From positions 23,247,221-23,311,220 of the forward strand of contig NC_091165.1 of assembly GCF_040958095.1 (NCBI RefSeq): a stretch of 64,000 nt of DNA. The letters run 5' to 3'. The notes beneath the pieces are model-generated. The model did no database searches and was not told where the DNA came from. It saw only the letters and a list, made by a program, of their open reading frames with translations. Within the stretch, counting starts at the first letter, position 1. Each line of letters opens with the position of its first letter. Shown piece by piece: positions 33,605-44,834 of this stretch. This DNA is from Procambarus clarkii (taxonomy: Eukaryota; Arthropoda; Malacostraca; Decapoda; Cambaridae). Position numbers and translations under genes: made by a program.

Positions 33605-33730
33605 AGTAAAACACCGTACCCGAACCTAACCGATGGACTCACGCATAGAAAACGTGAATGTTTGCGAGCCGCTATGATTTATACTACATCGTATATTGTC
33701 CGCTGGGGATCATGACTTCATAATGTGATG
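33605..33730 (+). repeat. Interspersed repeat shared with 36700-36800
   Basis: CGAACCTAACCGATGGACTC, GCATAGAAAACGTGAATG here and CCACCTAACATATCGAGTC, GCGTAGAAAACGTCAATA near 36720 are related. The family is unknown. Confidence 0.5.
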
Positions 33731-33774
33731 TGTTACTCTAGACGGCACGTTGCTGACTGACGCACTGTACACAG

Positions 33775-34232
33775 TGGTCTCTGGCGACGTGTTGATCGAC
33801 GCATTGCATTGTCAGTAGTCTCTGGCGACGTATTGATCGACGCATTGCATTGTCAGTAGTCTCTGGCGACGTATTGATCGACGCATTGCATTGTCAGTAG
33901 TCTCTGGCGACGTGTTGATCGACGCATTGCATTGTCAGTAGTCTCTGGCGACGTGTTGATCGACGCATTGCATTGTCAGTGGTCTCTGGCGACGTATTGA
34001 TCGACGCATTGCATTGTCAGTAGTCTCTGGCGACGTGTTGATCGACGCATTGCATTGTCAGTAGTCTCTGGCGACGTGTTGATCGACGCATTGCATTGTC
34101 AGTGGTCTCTGGCGACGTACTGATCGACGCACTGCATTGTCAGTGGTCTCTGGCGACGTATTGATCAACGCACTGCATTGTCAGTGGTCTCTGGCGACGT
34201 ATTGATCGACGCACTGCATTGTCAGTGGTCTC
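33775..34232. repeat. 41-bp minisatellite (GTCTCTGGCGACGTATTGAT)
   Basis: About 11 copies; the rest of the unit is CGACGCATTGCATTGTCAGT plus one base. CTGGCGACG recurs every 41 bp from 33781. Confidence 0.95.
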
Positions 34233-34235
34233 TGA

Positions 34236-34236
<1 letters not shown>

Positions 34237-34330
<94 letters not shown>
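34237..34330. repeat. (TG)n-(TA)n compound microsatellite
   Basis: Seven TG units followed by 40 TA units. Confidence 0.97.
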
Positions 34331-34332
<2 letters not shown>

Positions 34333-34488
34333 CACATCCCATGGCTGAGACCACGGTGCAAGCCTGTCAAGGCCCCTCTCGATACCTATAAATGATGTGC
34401 CCTTTGAAACATTTCTCAATGTTTGACGTTTATTCCCGTCCTAAGTCATTTATATAGATTATAAGGAGACAGGAACAGATTTCCGATC

Positions 34489-34490
<2 letters not shown>

Positions 34491-34584
<94 letters not shown>
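34491..34584. repeat. (AG)n microsatellite
   Basis: Uninterrupted AG run. A short CGGTACACAACACCGGTA repeat follows at 34625-34680. Confidence 0.97.
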
Positions 34585-34585
<1 letters not shown>

Positions 34586-34980
34586 ATGGGGACACATACA
34601 GTAAGGGTACACACACTAGAACACCCCGGTACACAACACCGGTATACCGCGGTACACAACACCGGTACACAACACGGGTACAATCGGCGGCCTCCTGGTG
34701 CACTATATTACACGTTCGGGTCCGTTCATAATCCAATTGAACTCAACGGCAGCCCGTGAATATTTAACACCCCCCGAGCCGGGATTGTTGTTCGCTCCTT
34801 GTCGGTACCAGCTGACAATCCCTCGCTCTCCCTCTCTCTTGGTTCCATCTCACTTTCTCTCTCGCTGGCTCTCACTTTCTTGCTCGCTCTCGCCTTCTAA
34901 AGCTGGCTCTCACTTCTGGTCGTATGCACTTGCTTCCGATTGCTCCCCCCACTTGCTCTCACTCCTTCTATCTCCAATTT

Positions 34981-35064
<84 letters not shown>
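34981..35064. repeat. (CT)n microsatellite
   Basis: Uninterrupted CT run following CTCT-rich DNA from 34810. Confidence 0.97.
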
Positions 35065-35066
<2 letters not shown>

Positions 35067-35995
35067 ACGTGCTCCCACTCCTTCTCCCAGGCCAGCCAGC
35101 AATACGCAGTTCCCCTCCGAAGCGGGAGGGCACGCCCAGGTGGCTAATGAGACAGGTGACGTTGACAGGTAATAAGACCCTGGTACCTGGTATCGTATTA
35201 ATCACCGCCTTCGTGGGTTTCTTCTCCTTCCTGCAACTTCTGGCTCACTTGTCTTAGGATTTCAAGTCGAGTTTTGATGGGTTTGCACACGTTTATCTGA
35301 GCTCCAAGCAGTTTCCGATAAATTTTTTAAGGCGTTTTAGGTTCTTTTATATGGGGGGAAGGGGTTTGTAGGGTTTAATTAACTGGTTTAGTGGTTCTAT
35401 GTGAATGGCTGGGGATTAAATGGAGTTCTGGGAAGCTTAAATGGGTTTTTGAGGAAGTTAGGTGTTTTCCACGAGGATCAAGCGGGTTATTGAGCGATTA
35501 ATGGAATTCCAGAAGTTTTAGCGAAGCCTTGCAAGGATTATATAGTTTGGGTGATAAAACATGTATTTGTAGAATAATAATTGGTTGTTGGATCACTTAA
35601 AATGGATTGTTGCAATACTTAAAATGGATCGTTAGATTAAATAAATGGATTCCTAGATTACTTAAATTTATTGTTGAATAACTAATTTGGTTGCTGGCGG
35701 ATTAAAATGGATATCTGACAAACTAATTATACATTTGCATGGTTACAAAGTAGGTAAACTGAAGTGGGTTATTGAGGAAATAAAGGTATTGTTGATACAC
35801 CTGGTGGTGAGTTAGACGTTGTAAGTAGATCGCTCATGGGCTTCAATGTTGTTTTTAAAAGTTTTAGTCAGCTGTTAGGATGGCTTGATGGAGTTTGGTG
35901 GTTTAAAAGGGAAATTTGGGGGGTAGTTCTGTTTGCGTCTGTATTAGTGTTTGAAAGAAGAGAGAGACAAAGAAGCATTAATAAGTTTTCAATTA
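35065..35995. other. Unassigned AT-rich sequence
   Basis: Between 35560 and 35720 words such as TAAAATGGATTGTTG recur loosely. No gene recognised. Confidence 0.35.
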
Positions 35996-36004
35996 ACTTA
36001 TAGC

Positions 36005-36085
36005 AACCAGGAGGCTTGGTCGACGACCGGGCCGCGGGGACGCTAAGCCCCGGAAACACCTCAAGGTAACCTCAAGGTATGGTGC
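36005..36085 (+). mobile_element. SINE-1 3' part with 11-bp tail repeats
   Basis: GGAGGCTTGGTCGACGACCG, GGCCGCGGGGACGCTAAG, then CACCTCAAGGTAACCTCAAG. The tail repeats CTCAAGGTAAC with an 11-bp period. Confidence 0.78.
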
Positions 36086-36157
36086 ATAAAGCTCAGTGCT
36101 CTTAAGGATCACACTAGACCGATGTTTATGCAATTTGAATTTAGTCCTAATCTTCAT

Positions 36158-36229
<72 letters not shown>
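36158..36229. repeat. (TA)n microsatellite
   Basis: About 36 TA units. Confidence 0.97.
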
Positions 36230-36231
<2 letters not shown>

Positions 36232-36263
36232 GTTGAATTTGGATTTCTCCAAATACCATATTT

Positions 36264-36305
36264 GTTCAAGGTACCGGAGGCATCGCAAGGTAAGGTACCT
36301 TGAAC
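36264..36305. repeat. Inverted repeat, 12-bp perfect arms
   Basis: GTTCAAGGTACC at 36264-36275 and GGTACCTTGAAC at 36294-36305. The 18-bp loop contains CATCGCAAGGTAA, a word also seen in SINE-1 tails, so it may be a folded SINE tail. Confidence 0.8.
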
Positions 36306-36405
36306 CAATATGACACACTTTACCTTACGTGATTGCAACATTGAAGTGTTTTCATGATGGACAAACTATTAAACTTGTTAATCAAATGAGTTCCTAACGT
36401 CAGGC

Positions 36406-36407
<2 letters not shown>

Positions 36408-36500
<93 letters not shown>
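36408..36500. repeat. (GA)n microsatellite
   Basis: Uninterrupted GA run. Confidence 0.97.
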
Positions 36501-36502
<2 letters not shown>

Positions 36503-36606
36503 CGAAGGTCACAGAAAACACATATAGGAACTTACGAGATATATAATGACGAGAGATGAGCATAATATTGATTTTGATAATTGAAAACTAATTTGAAAGT
36601 CAAATG

Positions 36607-36695
36607 TTGACCAGAACACACACTAGAAGGTGAAGGGACGACGACGTTTCGGTCCGTCCTGGACCATTCTCAAGTCGATTCTCACAATCGACTTG
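36607..36695 (+). mobile_element. MITE-P half element
   Basis: GTTGACCAGAACACACACTA, GAAGGTGAAGGGACGACG, ACGTTTCGGTCCGTCCTGG and ACCATTCTCAAGTCGATT match one arm of the palindromic element at 42825-43019. Confidence 0.82.
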
Positions 36696-37008
36696 AAAAC
36701 GCACGAACCCAAGCAACCCACCTAACATATCGAGTCTGATGCGTAGAAAACGTCAATATTTTATCAGCCGTTACTTTTCTTAATAGGTTGTATTTGTACC
36801 GTTCCTTGCTATAATGTAAACAAAAAGCGATCTATTACTTGAAATGACGGGTTGCATTACGAGCGAGATCACCTCAGCCTACTACTAGCGCCTTATATCG
36901 GGGAACTGAACTCGGGCCTGTAAAGTATGAGGGAGTGGGCAATTCATCAATGAAAAGTCTGGAGCCAGGAGCTATGCTCTCTGCAAAGTGCAAAACAAAA
37001 GAAAACGG

Positions 37009-38276
37009 CAAGAACGTTTTAGGCCAGAGCACTTCAGGAGCCATCAGAGGCCAGAGCGCTTCAGGAACCATCAGAGGCCAGAGCGCTTCAAGAGCCATCA
37101 GAGGCCAGAGGACTTCAGGAGCCATCAGAGGCCAGAGCGCTTCAAGAGCCATCAGAGGCCAGAGGACTTCAAGAGCCATCAGAGGCCAGAGGGCTTCAGG
37201 AGCCATCAGAGACCAGAACGCTTCAGGAGCCATCAGAGGCCAGAACGCTTCAGGAACCATCAGAGGCCAGAACGCTTCAGTAACCATCAGAGGCCAGAGA
37301 GCTTCAGGAGCCATCAGAGGCCAGAACGCTTCAGGAACCATCAGAAGCCAGAACGCTTCAGGAACCATCAGAGACCAGAACGCTTCAGGAGCCATCAGAG
37401 GCCAGAACGCTTCAGGAGCCATCAGAGGCCAGAACGCTTCAGGAGCCATCAGAGGCCAGAGGGCTTCAGGAGCCATCAGAGGCCAGAGAGCTTCAGGAAC
37501 CATCAGAAGCCAGAACGCTTCAGGAACCATCAGAGACCAGAACGCTTCAGGAGCCATCAGAGGCCAGAACGCTTCAGGAGCCATCAGAGGCCAGAACGCT
37601 TCAGTAACCATCAGAAGCCAGAACGCTTCAGGAACCATCAGAGACCAGAACGCTTCAGGAGCCATCAGAGGCCAGAACGCTTCAGGAGCCATCAGAGGCC
37701 AGAACGCTTCAGGAACCATCAGAGGCCAGAACGCTTCAGGAACCATCAGAGGCCAGAACGCTTCAGGAGCCATCAGAGGCCAGAACGCTTCAGGAGCCAT
37801 CAGAGACCAGAACGCTTCAGGAGCCATCAGAGGCCAGAACGCTTCAGGAGCCATCAGAGGCCAGAACGCTTCAGGAGCCATCAGAGGCCAGAACGCTTCA
37901 GGAACCATCAGAGGCCAGAACGCTTCAGGAACCATCAGAGGCCAGAACGCTTCAGGAGCCATCAGAGGCCAGAACGCTTCAGGAGCCATCAGAGGCCAGA
38001 ACGCTTCAGGAACCATCAGAGGCCAGAGGGCTTCAGGAGCCATCAGAGGCCAGAACGCTTCAGGAACCATCAGAGGCCAGAGGGCTTCAGGAGCCATCAG
38101 AGGCCAGAACGCTTCAGGAGCCATCAGAGGCCAGAGGGCTTCAGGAGCCATCAGAGGCCAGAACGCTTCAGGAACCATCAGAGGCCAGAGGGCTTCAGGA
38201 GCCATCAGAGGCCAGAACGCTTCAGGAGCCATCAGAGGCCAGAGGGCTTCAGGAGCCATCAGAGGCCAGAGAGAGC
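37009..38276. repeat. 27-bp minisatellite (GCCAGAACGCTTCAGGAGCC)
   Basis: About 47 copies; the unit ends ATCAGAG. Variants are AACGC/GAGCGC/GAGGGC and GGAGCC/GGAACC. A minus frame of 518 codons (36874-38430) begins with a hydrophobic stretch (IILCFFVIYIRFLA at residues 8-21) before WPLMAPEAF repeats. Plus frames of 462 and 430 codons overlap it. Frames open on both strands make coding unlikely; see findings. Confidence 0.94.
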
Positions 38277-38690
38277 TTGAGGGGTCGCCCGAGGCAACAG
38301 AAGGAAAACAGGAATCTACATAACGCCAGCGCGAGGCTGCGCCAAACCAACCACAATAACCAGTGCCGGCCAGAAAGCGGATGTAAATGACAAAGAAACA
38401 CAAAATGATGACATAATTATTCACGAGCAATTTGAATACCGCAATGAAATATATGAAAGCATTTGATGAATGAGCTGAACTTCAAAGGATAATTTTCTCT
38501 TCTAACGTCGTCCCTTCATCATTTTCTTCTCTCAGGCTATTCACCATCTTCCTCTCTCTCGTATCTCCATACCTTTGTTAAATTATAATTATCAACTTTT
38601 TACATGGACATATTTTTTTTCCTAAATGAACCACATATTTTAAACATCTCGAAGAATCATCTCCACATTATTCTCACGTGAACCATCTAC
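38277..38690. other. Unassigned sequence
   Basis: AT-rich, nothing recognised. Confidence 0.35.
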
Positions 38691-39188
38691 AAGCTGGACG
38701 CTAACCCACCCAAACCCCCTCTCTCAGCTGGACCCTAATCAACCCAAACCCCCTCTCTCAGCTGGACCCTAACCCACCCAAACCCCCTCTCTCAGCTGGA
38801 CCCTAACCCACCCAAACCCCCTCTCTCAGCTGGACCCTAACCCACCCAAACCCCCTCTCTCAGCTGGACCCTAATCAACCCAAACCCCCTCTCTCAGCTG
38901 GACCCTAATCAACCCAAACCCCCTCTCTCAGCTGGACCCTAATCAACCCAAACCCCCTCTCTCAGCTGGACCCTAATCAACCCAAACCCCCTCTCTCAGC
39001 TGGACCCTAACCCACCCAAACCCCTCTCTCAGCTGGATGCTAACCAACCTAAACCCCTCTCTCAGCTGGACCCTAACCCACCCAAACCCTCTCTCAGCTG
39101 GACCCTAACCCACCCAAACCCCTCTCTCAGCTGGACCCTAACCCACCCAAACCCTCTCTCAGCTGGACCCTAACCCACCCAAACCAAC
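38691..39188. repeat. 34-bp minisatellite (CTCAGCTGGACCCTAACC)
   Basis: About 15 copies with CACCCAAACCCCCTCT completing the unit. Some units are 31-33 bp through C-run loss. Confidence 0.94.
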
Positions 39189-39464
39189 CCACCCACATTC
39201 TAAATTCCCGGAACCTGGGCAGGTTTGCTTTACAAACTTTTCTAAATATAATAAATAATTTTATTTTATATTTACCGCTATTTTTCTCTGTAAGAGAAGA
39301 ATTTTCGCGAGGAAAGCGAGAAAGTTACCTTAAATATCTTCCACAAAGCTTTTAAAATCCAGTGAAAAACTTGATTTCTGGATCAGAAACGTTTTTAAAG
39401 TAATTTGGAAATTTTCACCCCGAAAACCTCTGTAATTATGTTCCATTTCGTGTGGTTGAAAGGG

Positions 39465-39640
39465 TGTACTCACCTAGTTGTGTTTGCACGGTCAAGGTCC
39501 TAGCCTCATTATCTGGCATTTGTCAGGATCAAAGTCTAACATCTATCTTTCCGACCATCTCTGAAGTGTGCCAAGATTGCCTTGTAACTTTCAACATTCT
39601 CTTCTTCTAATACTTCCCATCAGTCACAAATAACGATATG
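39465..39640 (-). mobile_element. Diverged LINE fragment
   Basis: On the minus strand MLDFDPDKC matches the LLEFNTSKC region of copy A, and the same strand ends in CACAACTAGGTGAGTAC without a long AC tail. Confidence 0.55.
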
Positions 39641-39734
39641 AAGTATTTTTTAGCTTCTACCCAGCCCTTATCATTATCATTATTATTATTATTTTCTGTA
39701 TACTGTATAATAATTTTTTAATATACAAAAGGGT

Positions 39735-39845
39735 ATACAACTGTACCTCTGGTGCAACTGTAAGGTCCCAAAGCCTCGGAGAAGATAGTAAAAGGTATTC
39801 AGAGAAGACCTTGCAGATTCTCCCTGAACACTTTAGTATTTTGTT
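39735..39845. repeat. Interspersed repeat pair, left copy
   Basis: GTACCTCTGGTGCAACTG, AGCCTCGGAGAAGATAGTA and AGGTATTCAGAGAAGACC match 40336-40440 in direct orientation. Confidence 0.7.
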
Positions 39846-39957
39846 CTTCTCCAAACCCTACTCTATTATTATTTGATAGAATATAATCAATTTTAACTAC
39901 TGTATTATTTTGTATTATTATTATTATTATTATTGTAATTGTTATTGAGAAAATCAG

Positions 39958-40036
39958 TTGGAGCCATGGGGAGGATTCGAACCTGTACCCTGTGTACTTC
40001 CAAAACGCCTTAAACCACTGGACCACTATACAGTAA
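39958..40036 (-). mobile_element. tRNA-like SINE head
   Basis: On the minus strand TAGTGGTCCAGTGGTTTAAG resembles an A box and GGTTCGAATCC a B box of a tRNA-type Pol III promoter. No cloverleaf with full acceptor pairing is seen, so this is a SINE head rather than a gene. Confidence 0.6.
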
Positions 40037-40044
40037 AAGTAATT

Positions 40045-40130
40045 TTCCGCTATTTATGGTCCAGCAGTTTAAGGCGTGTGCTTGGCAGTACAAAGGCTGC
40101 AGGTTCGAATGCTCATCATAACTCCAACTA
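40045..40130 (+). mobile_element. tRNA-like SINE head, divergent partner
   Basis: ATGGTCCAGCAGTTTAAGGC and GCAGGTTCGAATGCTC match the opposite-strand head at 39958-40036. The two lie divergently, 10 bp apart. Confidence 0.6.
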
Positions 40131-40330
40131 ATTTCCTCATTGATACATCACGATAATATGATTTCTAATCTCATTATTATTACTATCAAGCGAACATTAA
40201 CAATATAATAATAATAATGATAATAATAGAAGACCACTTACAATAACAAACTGTGTATAACAAACATGTAAGAAAGTGAATGTAGACACAGGAGTTTACA
40301 ATACGCATTGGTCCATTTGTGAGGGTACCA

Positions 40331-40440
40331 CCTCTGGTGCCAATGTGGGGACCCATAGCCTCGGAGAAGAAAATAAAGAGTATTCAGAGACCTTGTGGTT
40401 TCTAACTGAACACTAATATTATCTTCTACCACCCCCATTC
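40331..40440. repeat. Interspersed repeat pair, right copy
   Basis: Direct copy of 39735-39845 (ACCTCTGGTGCCAATG, AGCCTCGGAGAAGAAAAT). Confidence 0.7.
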
Positions 40441-40531
40441 TTTTGTACGTACACATATATATATTTGTTTTATGTTTTATATGAACTTTGTTACGAAAAA
40501 AAGGAGTTACATATAGAGTACAAAAATGGTA

Positions 40532-40533
<2 letters not shown>

Positions 40534-40607
<74 letters not shown>
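40534..40607. repeat. (AT)n microsatellite
   Basis: About 37 AT units. Confidence 0.97.
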
Positions 40608-40608
<1 letters not shown>

Positions 40609-41508
40609 TGTATATAATCATTCCCTTTTTTTCTTTAGAGCAGCAGCCCTGAAAGACCCAAACACTCCTCTCTGTGGAAAAGGCGGTAAAGAAAAAATGG
40701 GAAAAGGAAATTAGGACTAGTGGTAAAGGAAAAAGCAAGAAATATTTTCTCTTGTTGCAGTCTGAACAAAAGGGTTTCCGAGGCGAGTTACAGAAAACGG
40801 GAAAGCAATCGTACGCCAACCGCATAGAAAACGTTACTAAGTTACACAAGAGTTTCAACATTCTTTTATTTAATTTTTTACTTGTGATCAAATCGAAACA
40901 CCTTTCAGTTGATTCCTTTCGTCCAGATACTGAGGGTGCAACAGTTGTGGCATTGAGGCGGCTCTTTTCTTTAACATATGCTCTTATATTTTCTGAATGA
41001 GCTAGCCTAGTATACAAGTTGTTACCTAAAATAAAAAAGGCACGCGCGCACATGCATGTATATATACATGTATATATACATGCATACATACATACATAAC
41101 ATACACATACATACATAAACACAAACACAAATTCTGAATACCAATCACAAGAGGGAATACGTGGAACCTTTGGGGAAACAAACGAGAAACAGCAACAATA
41201 ACAACAAATTTTAACCTAAGAATAACAGGAAATTGGTACAGACTAAACGAGCCGTTTATAGAAACCAAATTCCATTTATTATTTACAAAATAGAAAGATA
41301 GGTCGGGAGTCATCACATGAGACAACCTGACAGCTGGAAAGGTGGGGGTCCAAGAGCTGAAGCTGGATTCTATATACCCAAACAAATACAGTCTCGCAAG
41401 CATGCGCATGAACACAAGACAAACAAGCTTGAAGAGTGCAGATCCATAGATCCCCTCAAAGCAAGTTACTTGTCCAAACAAAGTAAACCAACAACCAAAA
41501 TTCACAAA
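40608..41508. other. Unassigned sequence
   Basis: A CATA/TATA-rich patch lies at 41055-41125. The 108-codon plus frame at 40674-41000 and its minus shadow show no motif. Confidence 0.35.
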
Positions 41509-42053
41509 CACGCTGGGGGTGACAGGTAGGCAAGCCAGCTGGGGTGACAGGTAGGCAAGCCAGCTGGGGTGACAGGTAGGCAAGCCAGCTGGGGTGACAG
41601 GTAGGCAAGCCAGCTGGGGTGACAGGTAGGCAAGCCAGCTGGGGTGACAGGTAGGCAAGCCAGCTGGGGTGACAGGTAGGCAAGCCAGCTGGGGTGACAG
41701 GTAGGCAAGCCAGCTGGGGTGACAGGTAGGCAAGCCAGCTGGGGTGACAGGTAGGCAAGCCAGCTGGGGTGACAGGTAGGCAAGCCAGCTGGGGTGACAG
41801 GTAGGCAAGCCAGCTGGGGTGACAGGTGGACAAGCCAGCTGGGGTGACAGGTAGGCAAGCCAGCTGGGGTGACAGGTAGGCAAGCCAGCTGGGGTGACAG
41901 GTAGGCAAGCCAGCTGGGGTGACAGGTAGGCAAGCCAGCTGGGGTGACAGGTAGGCAAGCCAGCTGGGGTGACAGGTAGGCAAGCCAGCTGGGGTGACAG
42001 GTGGACAAGCCAGCTGGGGTGACAGACAAGCCAGCTGGGGTGACAGACAAACA
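41509..42053. repeat. 25-bp minisatellite (GGGGTGACAGGTAGGCAAGC)
   Basis: About 21 copies, the unit ending CAGCT. There are two GGTGGACAAG variants and two short units at the right end. The period is not a multiple of three, yet all three minus frames stay open and give the same 25-residue repeat in shifted phase (LPVTPAGLPTCHPSWLAYLS and onward). Confidence 0.95.
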
Positions 42054-42824
42054 AAGAAGGATAATACTGACACAAAACACAAGGGGGTGTCAGGAAAAAG
42101 ACTGAAAACAGTGTGATAGTTAATGTTAAAGTTTGCCAATAATGTTAAAGACAATAATAATATAACTTAATTTAAAGTGCATAACACTATATTATACAAA
42201 TTAATCTATTCTAAAACACTTGTCACTTAAGTTTTAAAAGAAATATTTTGAATATCAATACTGTTTTCACACCATTTTCAAAGACTTTTCTAATTCACTG
42301 CTTTTTCAGCAAAGTTTATAATTATATTGAAAATAAAAGTATGATTGGTGGGATGGAGTAAAGACAGCGCACCAAGAGACAGGAAACACAAGAGTCAAAA
42401 GGGCACAAAATATTCCTTCGGTAGAATACTTTGTACTCTGCCACTAAAGTATTCCTTCGGTGGCAGTACAGTCATTTGCTCTGCATTTGCCACAACATAC
42501 AAAGTATACACAATACAACGTGCTAACCTAACCAAAAGCACACTAACCAAAGGCGTGAGTAAACAAGAGGAAGAACTAGTGGATAACTCTATTTACGATA
42601 TCGAATGTACGACAAATTTTAGCATAGTCCATGAGACATGGAAATCGCTACAGTAGACAATCTGTAGCTAAGAGGCGGGGCCCAAGAACTGGAAATTATT
42701 TCCGTCAAACCAGTAGGTAAAGAGGGGTACAAACCCAGTCTGCAATGAATAGACGAGCTCACGGTAAAACAAGATAGAACATGGTGGATTATCAGACGAG
42801 GAGTCACAATAACGTGGCTGAAAT
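42054..42824. other. Mostly unassigned; LINE 3'-UTR trace
   Basis: GCTAAGAGGCGGGGCCCAAG at 42665-42685 faintly resembles the LINE 3' UTR. GTATTCCTTCGGTGGCAGTA near 42449 is a partial repeat of TATTCCTTCGGTAGAATAC. Confidence 0.35.
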
Positions 42825-43019
42825 ATGTTGACCAAACCACACACTAGAAAGTAAAGGGACGACGACGTTTCGGTCCGTCCTGGACCATTCTCAAGTCGGT
42901 TGTGAATGGTCAATGCGAATGATCAATGCGATTCTCAGAATCGACTTGAGTCGATTCAGTCCAGGACGGACTTAAACGTCGTCGTCCCTTCACTTTCTAG
43001 TGTGTGGTTTGGTCAACAT
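42825..43019. mobile_element. MITE-P, complete palindromic element (195 bp)
   Basis: The left arm ATGTTGACCAAACCACACAC, TAGAAAGTAAAGGGACGACG ... GTCCGTCCTGGAC is repeated inverted at the right (GTCCAGGACGGAC ... CGTCGTCCCTTCACTTTCTA, GTGTGTGGTTTGGTCAACAT). The arms are about 75 bp, imperfect, with a short centre. There is no transposase. Single arms recur at 36607, 55128 and 59440 (minus), and a trace at 53945. Confidence 0.85.
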
Positions 43020-43505
43020 GATGAATTATCTGTCCTGAAGTGCAGAAACGCCTAAGTTCGATTCATGGCCAGCCTTGGAGATACGGGGAAGAATCACAAT
43101 ACCGACCCGTGGCTCAATAGGTACGGACCAGGAGATAAGACGAGCCACAAAAGCCTGAAATCAATACAGGGGTATCGTATAGAAACAAACAGCAATGATT
43201 GTAAAGCTCGGTTACACTGCTACATCCTATCCAAAACGGAAGAAGAGACATAGAATACGAACAACAGAGCTTATCAAGTAAAGGCCCAGTAAAAGTTTCA
43301 GCACACTCCAAAATAAAAGGAAAATGTCAGTAAATGATGAGGTAGCCAGCCTAAACAGAGAAGGGGGAGGGGAAAGGCTTTGTGTTGGGATTTATACCAA
43401 AACCAAGCACGGGAGAAACGGGTGAGACTGGTGGCCAAAATAAGAACTAAATCCTTTACCCTTACTCTCCTCCTCCAGTACAACAAACACCCCAGATGGG
43501 CAACA
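43020..43505. other. Unassigned sequence
   Basis: No gene or repeat recognised. Confidence 0.35.
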
Positions 43506-43925
43506 ACACCCACGGGTCTGGCCCCCTTACACACGGGTCTGGGCCCCTTACACACGGGTCTAGCTCCCTTACACACGGGTCTGTTCCCCCCTTACATACG
43601 GGTCTGTCCCCCTCCCCTTACACACGAGTCTGTCCCCTCCCCTTACACACGAGTCTGTTCCCCCTTACACACGGGTCTGTCCCCCTTGCACACGGGTCTG
43701 GCCCCCTTACACACGAGTCTGTCCCCCCATACAAACGGGTCTGCCCCCCCTTACAAACGGGTCTGTCCCCCTCCCCTTACACACGGGTCTGTCCCCCCTT
43801 ACACACTGGTCTGTCCCCCTCCCCTTACACACGGGTCTGTCCCCCCCCTTACACGGGTCCTTCCCCTCCCCTTACACACGAGTCTGTCCCCCCTACAAAC
43901 GGGTCGTCCCCTCCACGTACACGGG
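43506..43925. repeat. 20-27-bp variable minisatellite (CTTACACACGGGTCTG)
   Basis: About 18 units with variable C-run spacers (TCCCCC, TCCCCCTCCC). Confidence 0.9.
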
Positions 43926-44834
43926 CGAGTCAGCAACACACTCCCTCACACTCCTATAATACCAACAAAGGTCGGTATACACGCACGCAAAGGGTGAATC
44001 AACTCGATGGCGCTGTAGTGAGCAATGTTTTTTTTTCGAAAATACGTCGCACCAATAAGAGGAAATAATTTTTTGTAATTTTTTTTCAATTCCTTTTTTA
44101 TTGGCCGCACCTGGCATTGGCTTAATTAAATTGTTTCGCAATTAGGTATCGATTGGTATATTGTTTCTACATTATTTCTTTATAATAAATTTATTATAAT
44201 AATAATAATGCCCCAGGCAGGTGTTGGTAGGATTGCTGTGTGGTGGACAGCGTAAACAAGGGCGTCAGGTAGTGAACAAGTATTCCTAAGGGTGTAGTGT
44301 GTGGTGGGTGTACATCTCCGATACATTAGGAGCCATTTATAATGTAAATATTCTCAGTGAAACAGATTTTTTGGTATAAGTAGTGCAAGATTGCAAGAGT
44401 AATAATTAGCTAGGCTTTCTCCCCTATTCTGACCGTTAATGATGGCTCTAACGGACCCAAACAGTATACTGTATATACAATATAACAGTATATTAATATA
44501 ATTTATAAATATTCAACCCTTGCGCGAGTTGAAATATAATTTACCCGTTGTTATATTGCTTGTAATATGCATAACTCGTCAATTAATGGTTATAAAATCA
44601 CTAAACGCTAGTATTCATGTGGAAACTTTCACACGCTAACTTTTCAGCTTGTTAATTCGCAGTTGCAATGTACATGCGTAAAAAAGACTATCTGAAAGTC
44701 TAACATGTTCTCAATAGATAATCTAGTACATCTCATCCACATTCAAACCCCAGAAAATACAGTACTGTAACAAATGACTTAACAGTCACAGACCGGGACC
44801 TGTTAAACTGCAGTTATCCCTAGTGATAACACGA
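43926..44834. other. Unassigned AT-rich sequence
   Basis: Contains a short (AAT)n at about 44190-44208. No gene recognised. Confidence 0.35.

Noticed and set aside
33775..34232. CRISPR-like regular repeat
   Set aside because: The whole 41-bp unit repeats without variable spacers; minisatellite.
39958..40036. Possible tRNA gene
   Set aside because: No convincing acceptor stem or cloverleaf; a degenerate inverted copy lies next to it.
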